Both the position numbers and the translations under genes were made by a program. 45,412 nt of DNA, from NCBI GenBank assembly GCA_017502875.1, contig JAFVUF010000025.1, forward strand, positions 1-45,412. Reading direction: 5' to 3'. The notes beneath the pieces are model-generated. The model saw only the letters and a program-made list of their open reading frames with translations, did not search any database and was not told the origin of the DNA. Positions 15,151 to 23,048 of the stretch are shown in pieces (positions within the stretch are counted from its first letter, which is position 1; every line of letters begins with the position of its first letter). The DNA is from Clostridia bacterium. GTDB lineage: Bacteria; Bacillota; Clostridia; Oscillospirales; CAG-272.

Positions 15151-15804
15151 ATGGAACTTTTCCTTGAGGTAACACTAAAGCTTCTTCAAGGCTTTGGTAC
15201 TACCTGCGCTCTTTTCATACTGACACTTATCTTCGCGTTGCCGCTCGGACTTCTCATATCCTTTGGAACTATGTCGAAATTCAAGCCGCTGCGAACCGTA
15301 ATGAAGGTCATCGTCTGGATAGTTCGCGGAATACCGCTTATGCTTCAGGTATTTATCGTGTACTACGTTCCCGGTTTTATCGGGATAACCGTACTTATAA
15401 AGCACAGATTTTTATCTGCCACGATCGCCTTCGTATTAAACTACGCCTGTTACTTCTCAGAAATCTTCCGCGCGGGTATTGAGGCTGTGCCGCGCGGTCA
15501 GACAGAGGCAGGGCTTGTTCTTGGTATGACCAAGGGACAGATATTTACAAGGGTAACGCTTCAGCAAGTTTTCAAGCGTATTATCCCGCCGATGGGCAAT
15601 GAGATCATAACGCTTGTTAAGGATACCGCTTTGGCAAGAGTTATTTCCGTTATGGATATCATTATGGAGGCGGAGCGATTTGCAGCTTCCTCGGGTATTA
15701 TCTGGCCGCTGTTCTATACCGCGGTGTTCTATCTCATTTTCGTCGGAGCGCTTACGCTTCTGTTCGGATATCTTGAAAAAAAGCAGAGCTACTACAAAAT
15801 CTAA
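15151..15804 (+). CDS. Amino acid ABC transporter permease
   Basis: A 217-residue inner-membrane permease of the HisM/GlnP type. The N-terminal hydrophobic segment LKLLQGFGTTCALFILTLIFALPLGLLIS is followed by RGIPLMLQVFIVYY. The coupling loop FRAGIEAVPRGQTEAGLVLGMTKGQIFTRVTLQQVFKRIIPPMGNEIITLVKDTALARVI contains the EAA motif that contacts the ATPase. It starts two bases after the binding-protein stop, with AAAGGAAGC inside the end of that gene, so translation is coupled. It would act as a homodimer, since there is only one permease gene. Confidence 0.94.
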   Translation: MELFLEVTLKLLQGFGTTCALFILTLIFALPLGLLISFGTMSKFKPLRTVMKVIVWIVRGIPLMLQVFIVYYVPGFIGITVLIKHRFLSATIAFVLNYACYFSEIFRAGIEAVPRGQTEAGLVLGMTKGQIFTRVTLQQVFKRIIPPMGNEIITLVKDTALARVISVMDIIMEAERFAASSGIIWPLFYTAVFYLIFVGALTLLFGYLEKKQSYYKI

Positions 15805-15807
15805 CAA

Positions 15808-15832
15808 AAAGGGCTGTTAAAAGCAGCCCTTT
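15808..15832 (+). terminator. Hairpin inside the ABC operon
   Basis: AAAGGGCTG (15808-15816) pairs with CAGCCCTTT (15824-15832) between permease and ATPase genes. There is no proper U-tract, so partial attenuation or mRNA stabilisation is more likely than full termination; the ATPase gene begins 18 bases later. Confidence 0.5.
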
Positions 15833-15849
15833 AATACGGAGATACTTAA

Positions 15850-16674
15850 ATGGCATTTCTTAAAGTCAGTAATATTACAAAGAGCTTCGGTGCGACCGAG
15901 GTTTTGAAGGGCATTGATTTCACTCTTGAAAAGGGTGAGGTTCTTGCCATTATCGGCTCGTCCGGAAGCGGTAAGACTACACTTCTACGCTGTCTTAATT
16001 ACCTCGAAACGCCCGATACGGGTTCGATTACTGTGGACGGCAATACGTATTTCGACGCCGAGGAGAACAAGACGCTGAGCGAGAGCGAGATAAGAAAGCG
16101 CAGACTGCATTTCGGTCTTGTTTTCCAGTCCTTCAATCTTTTTCCGCAGTATACTGTGCTTCAGAATCTCACGCTTGCCGCTAAGCTTTTGCGTCAGGAC
16201 GAGCTAAAAAAGCAATACAAGTCGAAGGCTATTTCCAAGGAAGAATATAAAGCAAAAAAATCCGCTATTCCAAACGAGCTTAACGGTATAGCATATGCTC
16301 TGCTCGAAAAGGTAGGACTTACAGAAAAGGCTGACTTTTACCCCTGTCAGCTATCCGGCGGTCAGCAGCAGCGAGCAGCTATTGCGCGCGCGCTTGCGCT
16401 CACTCCCGATATTCTTTGCTTTGACGAGCCTACGAGCGCCCTTGACCCCGAGCTTACGGGCGAGGTGCTGAACGTTATCCGCGGGCTTAAATCAAGCGAT
16501 TCGACTATGATAGTCGTAACTCACGAGATGGAATTTGCGGCTAACGTTGCCGATAAGATAATCTTTATGGCAAACGGTGTAATTGAGGAATTCGGTACGC
16601 CGGACGAGGTATTCGATAGCCCAAAGAGTCCTCTTTTGCAGTCATTTCTTGGCAAAAACTCGTTTGCGGGTTAA
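15850..16674 (+). CDS. Amino acid ABC transporter ATP-binding protein
   Basis: A 274-residue ATPase that drives the adjacent permease. Walker A is GSSGSGKT (36-43), the Q-loop FQSFNLFPQYTVLQN, the signature LSGGQQQR, Walker B ILCFDEPTSALDP and the switch histidine VVTHE. It is about 30 residues longer than the usual 240 because of an inserted charged segment (DELKKQYKSKAISKEEYKAKKSAIPNELNG) after the Q-loop, seen in some clostridial members. The ribosome site is ACGGAGATAC. It is the last gene of the operon, followed by a terminator at 16681. Confidence 0.95.
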   Translation: MAFLKVSNITKSFGATEVLKGIDFTLEKGEVLAIIGSSGSGKTTLLRCLNYLETPDTGSITVDGNTYFDAEENKTLSESEIRKRRLHFGLVFQSFNLFPQYTVLQNLTLAAKLLRQDELKKQYKSKAISKEEYKAKKSAIPNELNGIAYALLEKVGLTEKADFYPCQLSGGQQQRAAIARALALTPDILCFDEPTSALDPELTGEVLNVIRGLKSSDSTMIVVTHEMEFAANVADKIIFMANGVIEEFGTPDEVFDSPKSPLLQSFLGKNSFAG

Positions 16675-16680
16675 ATCTAA

Positions 16681-16725
16681 AACAAAATTACGGCGATGTC
16701 GAATGCTCGACTTCGCCGTTTTGTT
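16681..16725. terminator. Bidirectional terminator between ABC operon and ung
   Basis: AACAAAA (16681-16687) and TTTTGTT (16719-16725) flank an interrupted stem CGGCGA/TCGCCG and GTCGA/TCGAC with loop ATGC. The T-run overlaps the ung stop codon. Confidence 0.75.
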
Positions 16726-17402
16726 TATTCATCAAGAAGCGATTCCCAGTTTATTGGTTTCACTCCGTTACTTTCAAGAAACGCATTAGCTTTTGAGAAC
16801 GGCTTTGAACCGAAAAAGCCGTTATACGCCGACAGGGGCGAGGGATGGGCTGATTCCAGAACCAAGTGATTTTTATTGGTTACGTACTTCTTTTTGCTCC
16901 TTGCGTTACCACCCCAAAGGATAAAGACCATCGGGTTATCGCATTCATCGAGCTTCCTTATTACCTCGTCTGTAAATAAGCTCCAACCTATCTGACTGTG
17001 GCTGTTAGCCTGATGCTCACGTACTGTCAGTGTCGCGTTGAGAAGAAGAACTCCCTGCTTTGCCCACGAGGTAAGCTCTCCGTGATTTGGGATATCCATT
17101 CCGATATCGCTATGAAGCTCTTTGTATATGTTAACGAGCGACGGCGGTATCTTTACGCCTTTTTTCACCGAGAACGAAAGACCGTGCGCCTGTCCTATCT
17201 CATGGTAGGGGTCCTGACCGAGAATTACGACTTTGGTTTCGCTGTACGGAGTGTATTTAAGGGCGTTAAAGATATCGTGCATAGGCGGAAAAACAGTTGC
17301 TCCGAAATACTCCTGCTTTAAAAACTGCCGTATTTTCAGATAGTATTCCTTTTCAAATTCTCCGTCAAGGACTGTATCCCAATCGTTACCGAGATTGACC
17401 AT
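16725..17402 (-). CDS. ung: Uracil-DNA glycosylase, family 1
   Basis: A 225-residue DNA repair enzyme that removes uracil from DNA. The catalytic motif GQDPYH is in [22 protein letters not shown], the Leu-loop is [21 protein letters not shown], and [19 protein letters not shown] is conserved. The length is normal. It is a single-gene unit with AGGAGAG eight bases before the ATG. The hairpin at 17431-17460 separates it from the upstream beta-helix gene on the same strand. Confidence 0.97.
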   Translation of the reverse strand: MVNLGNDWDTVLDGEFEKEYYLKIRQFLKQEYFGATVFPPMHDIFNALKYTPYSETKVVILGQDPYHEIGQAHGLSFSVKKGVKIPPSLVNIYKELHSDIGMDIPNHGELTSWAKQGVLLLNATLTVREHQANSHSQIGWSLFTDEVIRKLDECDNPMVFILWGGNARSKKKYVTNKNHLVLESAHPSPLSAYNGFFGSKPFSKANAFLESNGVKPINWESLLDE

Positions 17403-17430
17403 AAATTTCTCTCCTTTGTCAGCTTATGCA

Positions 17431-17460
17431 AAAAGCCATTCGCCGAAACGAATGGCTTTT
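17431..17460 (-). terminator. Terminator of the beta-helix lipoprotein gene
   Basis: Perfect 12-bp stem AAAAGCCATTCG (17431-17442) with 17449-17460. On the minus strand CTTTTTGC follows. Confidence 0.8.
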
Positions 17461-17473
17461 TATATTTCTAAAT

Positions 17474-18679
17474 TTAAACGGTTGGATAAACAACAGTTCC
17501 TAAGGTCTTAGCCTCTGCGTCAGTTTTTCCCATCCAAGTGTTATCCTCCAACACAACAGTAGGAGTTGCGCCTGATACAGCTTCAATCTTTACCATTTCG
17601 GGATCAGTTCCGTTCCAGTTGGTAACAACATTACCTCTCATAGTAAGATTACCTTTAAGGTTCATACGAAGAACTCTTTCGGTAGAGCCATCAAACGTGT
17701 TATCTGAGATAATGATATCGCCGTCGGCGTTGGTGATAAGAAGATCTCTTCCCTTAATGCCGCTGAAATTATTATCGGTTACCGTGAGATTCTCGACGTA
17801 GTTGATCTTGAGGCCCTGATGAAGATTATTTATCTCACACTCAGTAACGGTAATATTTCTTCTGTACGCAGTAAGTACCGCGTTACCTTTTTCTGTATAA
17901 TCAGCAGTATTCTGAATTTCACTCTGGAAAAGTCTGTTTCCGCTGTTAATATCACCTGTACCGTTCACAGTACAGCCTTTAATAAGGAGTCCGTCAATAG
18001 ATACCTTCTGTCCGGCGCTTGCAAGCTCAACCGCTACGCGTCCCGCATCGGGAGTAAAGTTGATGTTTTCGATAGCGAGATTCTGGAAATCTATATACGT
18101 GTTAAGACGAGGGTTGGTGGTAGAGAGAGAGTTGAAATTACCGCCGGGAACATACGTCTGCGCCTCCGCAACAATAGAAGTTACGGTTACATTTCCCTGA
18201 CCAATAATGGTGAGATTCTTAACAGTACGCTTGTAAGTATGATTTCCGCCGCCTGCCCAATCGCTTTCAATAAGCTCACTGTCGTCATTCTTGCGGATAT
18301 ACAGAGTGGCATATACGCCCTCGGTGAGAACGATAGTATCGCCTTCCTCTGCGTTATCAAGCGCTGCCTGAGCAGTAGCGGTGTCTACCGCAACGGTAAC
18401 ACCGTCAGCCGGAAGCTTCTTTTCGTAGCCGCAAACCTCGCATTCAGAGCAGAGATAAGACTCGCCCTCAATAAGCGCGTATACCTCATCGGTCATTTTG
18501 TGAGGGGTAACGCTCTTCTTTGCGCCACAGCCTTCACCTGTACATTCATACCAATGTTCATACTCGTCATAAGTATACTCATCGTCATAAGTGTGTCCGA
18601 TGGTAAAATCACACGCAACCGCAGAGCATACGCAAGCCGCGAGAAGCGCAAAAAGAACTAACAATTTAATTTTTTTCAT
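17474..18679 (-). CDS. Right-handed beta-helix lipoprotein
   Basis: A 401-residue exported protein. A lipoprotein signal (KKIKLLVLFALLAACVCSAVAC) puts the lipid cysteine at 23. Residues 28-92 hold a small Cys/His-rich module (EHWYECTGEGCGAKKSVTPHK...CSECEVCGYEK) of the kind common on clostridial surface proteins. From about 95 onward come beta-helix coils typical of pectate-lyase-like proteins (ATAQAALDNAEEGDTIVLTEGVY, then VKNLTIIGQGNVTVTS, NITVTECEINNLHQGL, NLTVTDNNFSGIKG, DIIISDNTFDGS, NLTMRGNVVTNW). It probably binds or cleaves polysaccharide; no catalytic residues can be assigned. It is monocistronic, with a perfect promoter. Confidence 0.85.
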   Translation of the reverse strand: MKKIKLLVLFALLAACVCSAVACDFTIGHTYDDEYTYDEYEHWYECTGEGCGAKKSVTPHKMTDEVYALIEGESYLCSECEVCGYEKKLPADGVTVAVDTATAQAALDNAEEGDTIVLTEGVYATLYIRKNDDSELIESDWAGGGNHTYKRTVKNLTIIGQGNVTVTSIVAEAQTYVPGGNFNSLSTTNPRLNTYIDFQNLAIENINFTPDAGRVAVELASAGQKVSIDGLLIKGCTVNGTGDINSGNRLFQSEIQNTADYTEKGNAVLTAYRRNITVTECEINNLHQGLKINYVENLTVTDNNFSGIKGRDLLITNADGDIIISDNTFDGSTERVLRMNLKGNLTMRGNVVTNWNGTDPEMVKIEAVSGATPTVVLEDNTWMGKTDAEAKTLGTVVYPTV

Positions 18680-18732
18680 GTTTTATCTCCTTCGTCATAT
18701 GTATTTGATACATTATTATATATATCAATAAT

Positions 18733-18761
18733 ATTATATCTTAGTTCCTATATATTGTCAA
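18733..18761 (-). promoter_or_regulatory. Consensus promoter of the beta-helix gene
   Basis: Minus strand TTGACA (18756-18761), 17-base spacer, TATAAT (18733-18738). An inverted repeat TTGATA...TATCAA (18705-18710, 18723-18728) lies between the promoter and the gene and could be an operator. Confidence 0.85.
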
Positions 18762-18807
18762 GTGTTTTTTAGATTATTTTGATGTTTTTATTAAATGTAG
18801 TATATGT

Positions 18808-18973
18808 CTTTGACGGTTCTTTACCCGTTAGATTTCGTGAACAGCAAAAAACACCCTGTCGGGTGGGGAGAGGGATTCGCTTCGCTCGTCGAACCAATTC
18901 AACAGCCGCGCGCGGCTTTGACGGTTCTTCACCCGTTAGCTTTCGTGAACAACAAAAAACACCCTGTCGGGTG
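18808..18973. repeat. Duplicated tRNA-Ser 3' flank and terminator
   Basis: 58-base direct repeats at 18808-18865 and 18916-18973 differ at three positions. Each contains CTTTGACGGTTCTT, CCCGTTAG and the left half of a terminator (CAAAAAACACCCTGTCGGGTG). The outer copy is followed by GGGGAGAGGGATTCG (to about 18879), a remnant resembling the 3' end of tRNA-Ser, which itself ends beside the inner copy. This is what is left if a second, adjacent tRNA-Ser copy was largely deleted. Confidence 0.75.
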
Positions 18974-18985
18974 TTTTTTGTTGTT
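18948..18985 (-). terminator. Terminator of tRNA-Ser
   Basis: 17-bp perfect stem (18948-18964 with 18969-18985), loop of four bases, T6 run. It begins at the last base of the encoded CCA. Confidence 0.9.
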
Positions 18986-19076
18986 GGCGGAGAGAGAGGG
19001 ATTCGAACCCTCGGTCGGGTATTAGCCGACACACGATTTCCAGTCGTGCGCCTTAGACCAGCTCAGCCATCTCTCC
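18985..19076 (-). tRNA. tRNA-Ser, anticodon GGA
   Basis: Minus strand: acceptor GGAGAGA (19070-19076) pairs with TCTCTCC, the D-arm is GGCTGAGCTGGTCTAAGGC, and the anticodon loop CTGGAAA sits in stem GCACGA/TCGTGT (anticodon GGA, reads TCC/TCT). There is a long variable arm (GTCGGCTAATACCCGAC) and T-loop GGTTCGAATCC. CCA is encoded at 18985-18987. Confidence 0.95.
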
Positions 19077-19112
19077 AATTTATTCAATTTGCGCCTTTTC
19101 AAACGCCTCAAT

Positions 19113-19141
19113 ATTATATCACAAGCATTATTGTTTGTCAA
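19113..19141 (-). promoter_or_regulatory. Consensus promoter of tRNA-Ser
   Basis: Minus strand TTGACA (19136-19141), 17-base spacer, TATAAT (19113-19118), about 37 bases before the tRNA 5' end. Confidence 0.88.
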
Positions 19142-19182
19142 GTGTTTTTTTCAAAATTGTAGCAAAAAATTACGCAAAGACT

Positions 19183-19318
19183 TAGCGTGATGTCCGTCAG
19201 GTACATCACGCTAAACTATGATTGCCCTTATGAGCAAGTTATCAGTTAAGATAAGCTTTGCACAGTTATGATTGCCCTCGCCAAGTTTTAGCATAACATT
19301 TGCGTAGCAAATTCATAA
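19183..19318. repeat. Intergenic hairpin cluster, related to the element at 13341
   Basis: TAGCGTGATGT (19183-19193) pairs with 19203-19213. After it come short hairpins based on TTGCCC...GCAA/CCAA (19222-19239 and 19272-19285) and TTTGCG...CAAAT (about 19299-19312), with TATGATTGCCCT used twice. The layout and the core GATGTCCGTCAGG/ACATCAC parallel the hairpins at 13341-13417. This fills the 300-base gap between tRNA-Ser and the DUF624 gene, with the tRNA promoter at its left end; no gene is seen. Confidence 0.5.
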
Positions 19319-19383
19319 CGGAAATCGAAACGAGCCTCATAACTCTAAATTTTAACAACAGAAAAATAGAAAAGATTTATCTA

Positions 19384-20394
19384 TTAGTCCTCGGTTACAT
19401 CGTCGCTAAACACTCTGTCTTCTTCCTCGGCTTCTTCCGCCGCCCTCTCCTCCTCCGTCATATACGGATCGACCATTATCGCTTTTATCTTAGGCCACGA
19501 AACGTAGCTACCTATATACGCGCACCAGCCGTAAAGGAGTATCAAAGGTAAAAGAATTCCTACGGGAGTAAGAAATCTTATCAGATACCAATCTACGATA
19601 ATGATAGCAATTATGCCGAGAAGTCCTGCTCCGTTTCTTTTCCACGCAAGCGATGAGAATATAAACGCGTTCTTTATTATCTTAGGCAAGGACAGGTCAA
19701 ATGTGATTATCAGCGTATAGATATAAAATCTCATGACCGCATAAATTATAGCGAGGAACACTAAAAAGTAGAATATAAACGAGGCGTACCAATAGTACGG
19801 CATCTGCGCAAAGAACAGCATAAGGTCATACGCTATCACACCGATAAGCACAAGGTCAATTACGCCCATAATAAAGCCCTGACGGAGATTTCTCTTTATT
19901 GCGTACCAAAAATCGTGCCAGAAGAATATAGGTTCGCCTTTTATGAGGTTACGGAGAATATAGGTCGTTCCAATATTAACAAAACCCCAAGTGAAGAATA
20001 GAAGCAGCGCAAGACAGTACATAACCGTCGTCGCATTTGAGGTAACAAGCATCTCCCCCGGCATTCCGTGAACTCCGTAAAGCGCCGCGGAAAGCGGGTC
20101 GAGCGTTTCCTGCATAGTACCGAACAGATTAGCAAATATAGCGGACGTTGGCGTAGGAAGCGTATCGCTAAGCAATCCCAAAATTGCGATAAGTCCGAAA
20201 AACAATGGGAAATTTCCAACTATAAACATTATATTTACCGATATTATAGTTCCGCTATGCCACCACGAGAGCTTAAAAAAGTTTTTAAAATTTCTCGGCA
20301 GCTTGTCCGCTTTGGAAACTCCCTTTCCTGAAAGCGGATTTTTATGAAAAAGGTCGTATAGCGTTGCGCGTTTTTTACCTGTTTTTCTTGCCAT
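19384..20394 (-). CDS. DUF624 (YesL-like) membrane protein
   Basis: A 336-residue polytopic membrane protein of the DUF624/YesL type. Recognisable parts are the N-terminal FFKLSWWHSGTIISVNIMFIVGNFPLFFGL, the GEPIFFWHDFWYAIKRNLRQGFIMGVIDL segment, and the late LPKIIKNAFIFSSLAWKRNGAGLLGIIAI and AYIGSYVSWPKIKAIMVDPYM. About six transmembrane helices are visible, and the C-terminal tail is strongly acidic (EEERAAEEAEEEDRVFSDDVTED). Its function is unknown; relatives often sit beside sugar ABC transporters, which are absent here. It starts 17 bases after proC and is probably co-transcribed with it. Confidence 0.8.
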   Translation of the reverse strand: MARKTGKKRATLYDLFHKNPLSGKGVSKADKLPRNFKNFFKLSWWHSGTIISVNIMFIVGNFPLFFGLIAILGLLSDTLPTPTSAIFANLFGTMQETLDPLSAALYGVHGMPGEMLVTSNATTVMYCLALLLFFTWGFVNIGTTYILRNLIKGEPIFFWHDFWYAIKRNLRQGFIMGVIDLVLIGVIAYDLMLFFAQMPYYWYASFIFYFLVFLAIIYAVMRFYIYTLIITFDLSLPKIIKNAFIFSSLAWKRNGAGLLGIIAIIIVDWYLIRFLTPVGILLPLILLYGWCAYIGSYVSWPKIKAIMVDPYMTEEERAAEEAEEEDRVFSDDVTED

Positions 20395-20411
20395 TTGAAG
20401 CGTTACCTCTC

Positions 20412-21212
20412 TTAATTATCAAGCTCGTCGGACAGCTGCTCAGCTCGCTCGGTGCAAGCTCTCATAGCCTTACCTACTGTAGTCTCAAGCTCCGCGTCGT
20501 AAAATACCCTCATTGCTCTTTCGGTGGTTCCGTTTGGAGACGTAACCATTCTGACAAGCTCCTTGGGAGTCTTATCCGACTGCATTATCATATCAGCTGA
20601 ACCCTTGACCGTTTCGCAGATAGCGCTGAGCATATCCTCACCGTCCAGTCCCTGCCCCTTCGCCTCCTGTATCATACAGTCGATTAAATGGTAAATATAC
20701 GCGGGAGCGCTTGATGTAGCGCATATGATGGCATTCATCTTATCCTCAGGCAGAATAAGCGTCTTGCCAAGCCTTGAAAACATCTTCGTTATCTCATCAA
20801 ACGCCTCGTCGCTTACTTCCTCGTTTCTTGAAAGCGCTGTTACGCCCTTTCCTATAAGAAGCGGGGTATTCGGCATAGTTCTTATAACCGGAACCCTTTT
20901 ACCAAGCTTATTGCATACAGATGACGTTTTTACACCCGCGGCGATAGATATAAACACCTTGCCGTCAAGACAGACCCCGCTATCCTTTATCTCGGCAAGA
21001 ACCTCTTTGAAGTTTTGCGGCTTCACGGCAAGCACGATATAGTCCGCTGTCTTCACAGCCGCAGGAACAGAGTCGGCTATTTTTACCTTGCCGTTAAATT
21101 TACCGTACTGCGAGGTAAGCTTATCGTATACAGTGATATCGGCGCTATCGCCCATACCCCCGATTATTGCGTAGGCCATATTACCCGCGCCTATAAATGA
21201 ATACTTTTTCAC
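20412..21212 (-). CDS. proC: Pyrroline-5-carboxylate reductase
   Basis: A 266-residue NAD(P)H-dependent enzyme for the last step of proline synthesis. The Rossmann motif FIGAGNMAYAIIGG is at the N-terminus, VLAVKPQNFKEVL follows, and VIRTMPNTPLLIGKG and the C-terminal dimer domain PAYIYHLIDCMIQEAKGQGL...LVRMVTSPNGTTERAMRVF are diagnostic. It is the first gene of a two-gene unit with the DUF624 protein. No proA or proB gene is nearby. Confidence 0.96.
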   Translation of the reverse strand: MKKYSFIGAGNMAYAIIGGMGDSADITVYDKLTSQYGKFNGKVKIADSVPAAVKTADYIVLAVKPQNFKEVLAEIKDSGVCLDGKVFISIAAGVKTSSVCNKLGKRVPVIRTMPNTPLLIGKGVTALSRNEEVSDEAFDEITKMFSRLGKTLILPEDKMNAIICATSSAPAYIYHLIDCMIQEAKGQGLDGEDMLSAICETVKGSADMIMQSDKTPKELVRMVTSPNGTTERAMRVFYDAELETTVGKAMRACTERAEQLSDELDN

Positions 21213-21245
21213 TTTTTTTCTCCGTTACATCACATATATGCTATT

Positions 21246-21274
21246 ATCATACCACCTATTTTTTAATATTTCAA
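21246..21274 (-). promoter_or_regulatory. Promoter of proC
   Basis: Minus strand TTGAAA (21269-21274), 17-base spacer, TATGAT (21246-21251), about 35 bases before the start. Confidence 0.7.
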
Positions 21275-21363
21275 CAATTAAAGTAAAATTTTACAATTTA
21301 ATAACTTATACTGAGCAAAAATATAATATAATATCTAAAAACAAATGAAACGGAGCGACTTAT

Positions 21364-21996
21364 ATGGAGCTTTCAGCATATTTCAGGGGAGACCCCCGTC
21401 TTGAAACCGAACGGTTGATTTTACGCAAGCTGCTTCCCTCTGACGCCGCTGACATGTATGAATACGCCTGCCGTCCCGAAACGTCAAGATATCTTCTCTG
21501 GGAGCCTCATCCGTACTACTCCTACACAGTCGAGCTAACCCGCTATCTGCAAAAAGAGTATTATGAGGGGAAATTTTTCGACTTTGCCGTTGTTTTAAAG
21601 GAAAACGGAAAAATGATTGGCACAGCGGGATTTACCTCGTACGATTCAAAAAATTCCTGCGCCGAGGTCGGCTATGTTTTTAACCCGGACTACTGGGGAA
21701 TGGGTATAGCCGCCGAAGCGCTTTCCGCTATACTGAATTTCGCCTTCTGCGAGCTTGGCTTTAACCGTGTGGAAGCTAAATACATAGCTGAAAACATTAA
21801 TTCTCTGAGAGTTATGGAAAAATGCGATATGTCGCCAGAGGGCGTACAAAGGCAAAAGTTATTTATAAAGGGGCAATACCGCGATATAGGTATCTGTTCC
21901 GTGCTTAAAAGTGAATATTTAGGCGAAAAAAGGGAAAATATCTTTAAAGAATGTAACCGCCACGGTCTGCTTTCCCGTCTATTTCATAAAAATTAA
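21364..21996 (+). CDS. GNAT acetyltransferase of the RimJ/RimL type
   Basis: A 210-residue protein. LETERLILRKLLPSDAADMYEYACRPETSRYLLWEPH is the typical start of RimJ-like acetyltransferases. The acetyl-CoA site is YVFNPDYWGMGIAAEALSAIL (WGxGIA), and NINSLRVMEKCDMSPEGVQRQKLFIKGQYRDIGICSVL closes the fold. It probably acetylates a protein N-terminus or small amine; the target is not evident. CGGAGCG lies about seven bases before the ATG. AT-rich sequence upstream has a -10-like TATAAT but no clear -35. Confidence 0.88.
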   Translation: MELSAYFRGDPRLETERLILRKLLPSDAADMYEYACRPETSRYLLWEPHPYYSYTVELTRYLQKEYYEGKFFDFAVVLKENGKMIGTAGFTSYDSKNSCAEVGYVFNPDYWGMGIAAEALSAILNFAFCELGFNRVEAKYIAENINSLRVMEKCDMSPEGVQRQKLFIKGQYRDIGICSVLKSEYLGEKRENIFKECNRHGLLSRLFHKN

Positions 21997-22006
21997 CAAA
22001 TAAGCC

Positions 22007-22035
22007 TTGAATTTTCGTTAACCTGAATATACAAT
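22007..22035 (+). promoter_or_regulatory. Promoter of yajC
   Basis: TTGAAT (22007-22012), 17-base spacer, TACAAT (22030-22035), 47 bases before the ATG. Confidence 0.65.
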
Positions 22036-22081
22036 ATATAGTGATGTTTAAAATGAATGTTTTTAGAAAGGTAGTTTATAT

Positions 22082-22369
22082 ATGGAACAGCTCGTACAAT
22101 CCTTACCAATGATACTCATTCTCGGAGTAATGGTGGTGTTCTTCATTTTCACCTCCCGCAAATCCAAGAAGGAGCAGCAGCAGATAGACGATATGCGTAA
22201 CAATCTCCAGATTGGAGACGAGGTTACTACCATCGGCGGAATTATCGGCAGAGTCGTTTCCGTTAAGGACGAGACAGTGCTCATCGAAACAGGACGCGAC
22301 AAGGTTAAGATCAGATTTCTTCGCACCGCTATCAGAAGCGTTGACGTTAAGGCAGAGGACGCGGAGTAA
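22082..22369 (+). CDS. yajC: Sec translocase accessory subunit YajC
   Basis: A 95-residue single-pass membrane protein associated with SecDF. The N-terminal helix SLPMILILGVMVVFFIFTSRKSKKEQQQIDDMRNNLQIGDEVTTIGGIIGRVVSV contains the invariant GDEVxTxGGIxGxV motif. The C-terminus is acidic. The ribosome site is AAAGGTAG. secD and secF are not adjacent in this window. The next gene on the strand is a small membrane protein of the type that often follows yajC. Confidence 0.94.
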   Translation: MEQLVQSLPMILILGVMVVFFIFTSRKSKKEQQQIDDMRNNLQIGDEVTTIGGIIGRVVSVKDETVLIETGRDKVKIRFLRTAIRSVDVKAEDAE

Positions 22370-22396
22370 TTTCAAAAGCGCAACTAAAAAAGACTG

Positions 22397-22474
22397 TCAG
22401 CTTCATATTTTTTATACCACTTGCATATATTGGTTTTAATCAATGCAAAGGAACGGTTATAAATATGAAGCTGA
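22397..22474 (+). promoter_or_regulatory. Long imperfect hairpin enclosing the ribosome site and start codon of the next gene
   Basis: Arms TCAGCTTCATATTT (22397-22410) and its exact partner 22461-22474 enclose a second inverted repeat, TTGCAT (22421-22426) and ATGCAA (22443-22448), with ATTGG/TCAAT inside it. The right outer arm contains the ATG at 22465 and is followed by a TATTTTTTCG run. The ribosome site AAAGGAACGG lies between the two stems. It may be a translational switch, or an attenuator/terminator for yajC that overlaps the next gene. Confidence 0.5.
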
Positions 22475-22875
22475 TATTTTTTCGCAAGCTGGCGTTAGGT
22501 GTGATTTCTGGTTTAATTATAACGGGCGCGCTGCTGCTATTTTTCGCGCTCATTTTATCAAAGCAGGACGACCCGACTAAGAGCAGTGTTTTACTCTCGT
22601 GGATAGCGCTTGGCGTGGGCGCGCTTGCCGCAGGCAAGCTTTCGGCGTTAGGCGTTGAAAACAAGCTTATTCAGGCGCTTATGACATCTGCTACGTTTGT
22701 TTTAATACTGCTGGCTCTTTCAGTCGCATTCTCGGATTTCAACTCCGCATCGCTCTTAAAAGCGCTTATAACCGCGCTTTTAACGTTTTCGGGTGCGATG
22801 ATCGGCAAAAAAACAACCAAAAGCGTATCCTCAAGCAAGAGAAGAAAAAACGTAATCAAGCGTTATTCAAGATAG
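22465..22875 (+). CDS. Small four-helix membrane protein, TIGR04086/YrzE-like
   Basis: A 136-residue protein with four hydrophobic segments (ALGVISGLIITGALLLFFALIL, VLLSWIALGVGALAAGKLSALG, LIQALMTSATFVLILLALSVAF, LLKALITALLTFSGAMIGKK) and a basic C-terminal tail (KSVSSSKRRKNVIKRYSR). Size, topology and position after yajC fit the TIGR04086 family of uncharacterised Firmicute membrane proteins. Its function is unknown. Its start codon lies inside the hairpin at 22397-22474, which may limit expression. Confidence 0.75.
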   Translation: MKLIFFRKLALGVISGLIITGALLLFFALILSKQDDPTKSSVLLSWIALGVGALAAGKLSALGVENKLIQALMTSATFVLILLALSVAFSDFNSASLLKALITALLTFSGAMIGKKTTKSVSSSKRRKNVIKRYSR

Positions 22876-22934
22876 AATAAAACGCATTCCCAATTCATTT
22901 TTATATACGGATTAAGCATATTAAAATAAAGTAC

Positions 22935-22966
22935 AAGCGGCTTAGGCTAAAAAGCTTACGCCGCTT
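22935..22966 (+). terminator. Terminator after the small membrane protein gene
   Basis: AAGCGGC (22935-22941) pairs with GCCGCTT (22960-22966), with a partly paired interior, followed by ATTTGTTT. Confidence 0.65.
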
Positions 22967-22986
22967 ATTTGTTTACAATAATATTA

Positions 22987-23015
22987 TTGAAATCAAGATC
23001 TTTGTGTGTTAAAAT
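22987..23015 (+). promoter_or_regulatory. Promoter of the leucine-rich-repeat protein gene
   Basis: TTGAAA (22987-22992), 17-base spacer, TAAAAT (23010-23015), 33 bases before the TTG start. Confidence 0.65.
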
Positions 23016-23048
23016 TATTGTATACTCTGTTTAAGGACGGTTAAAGCA

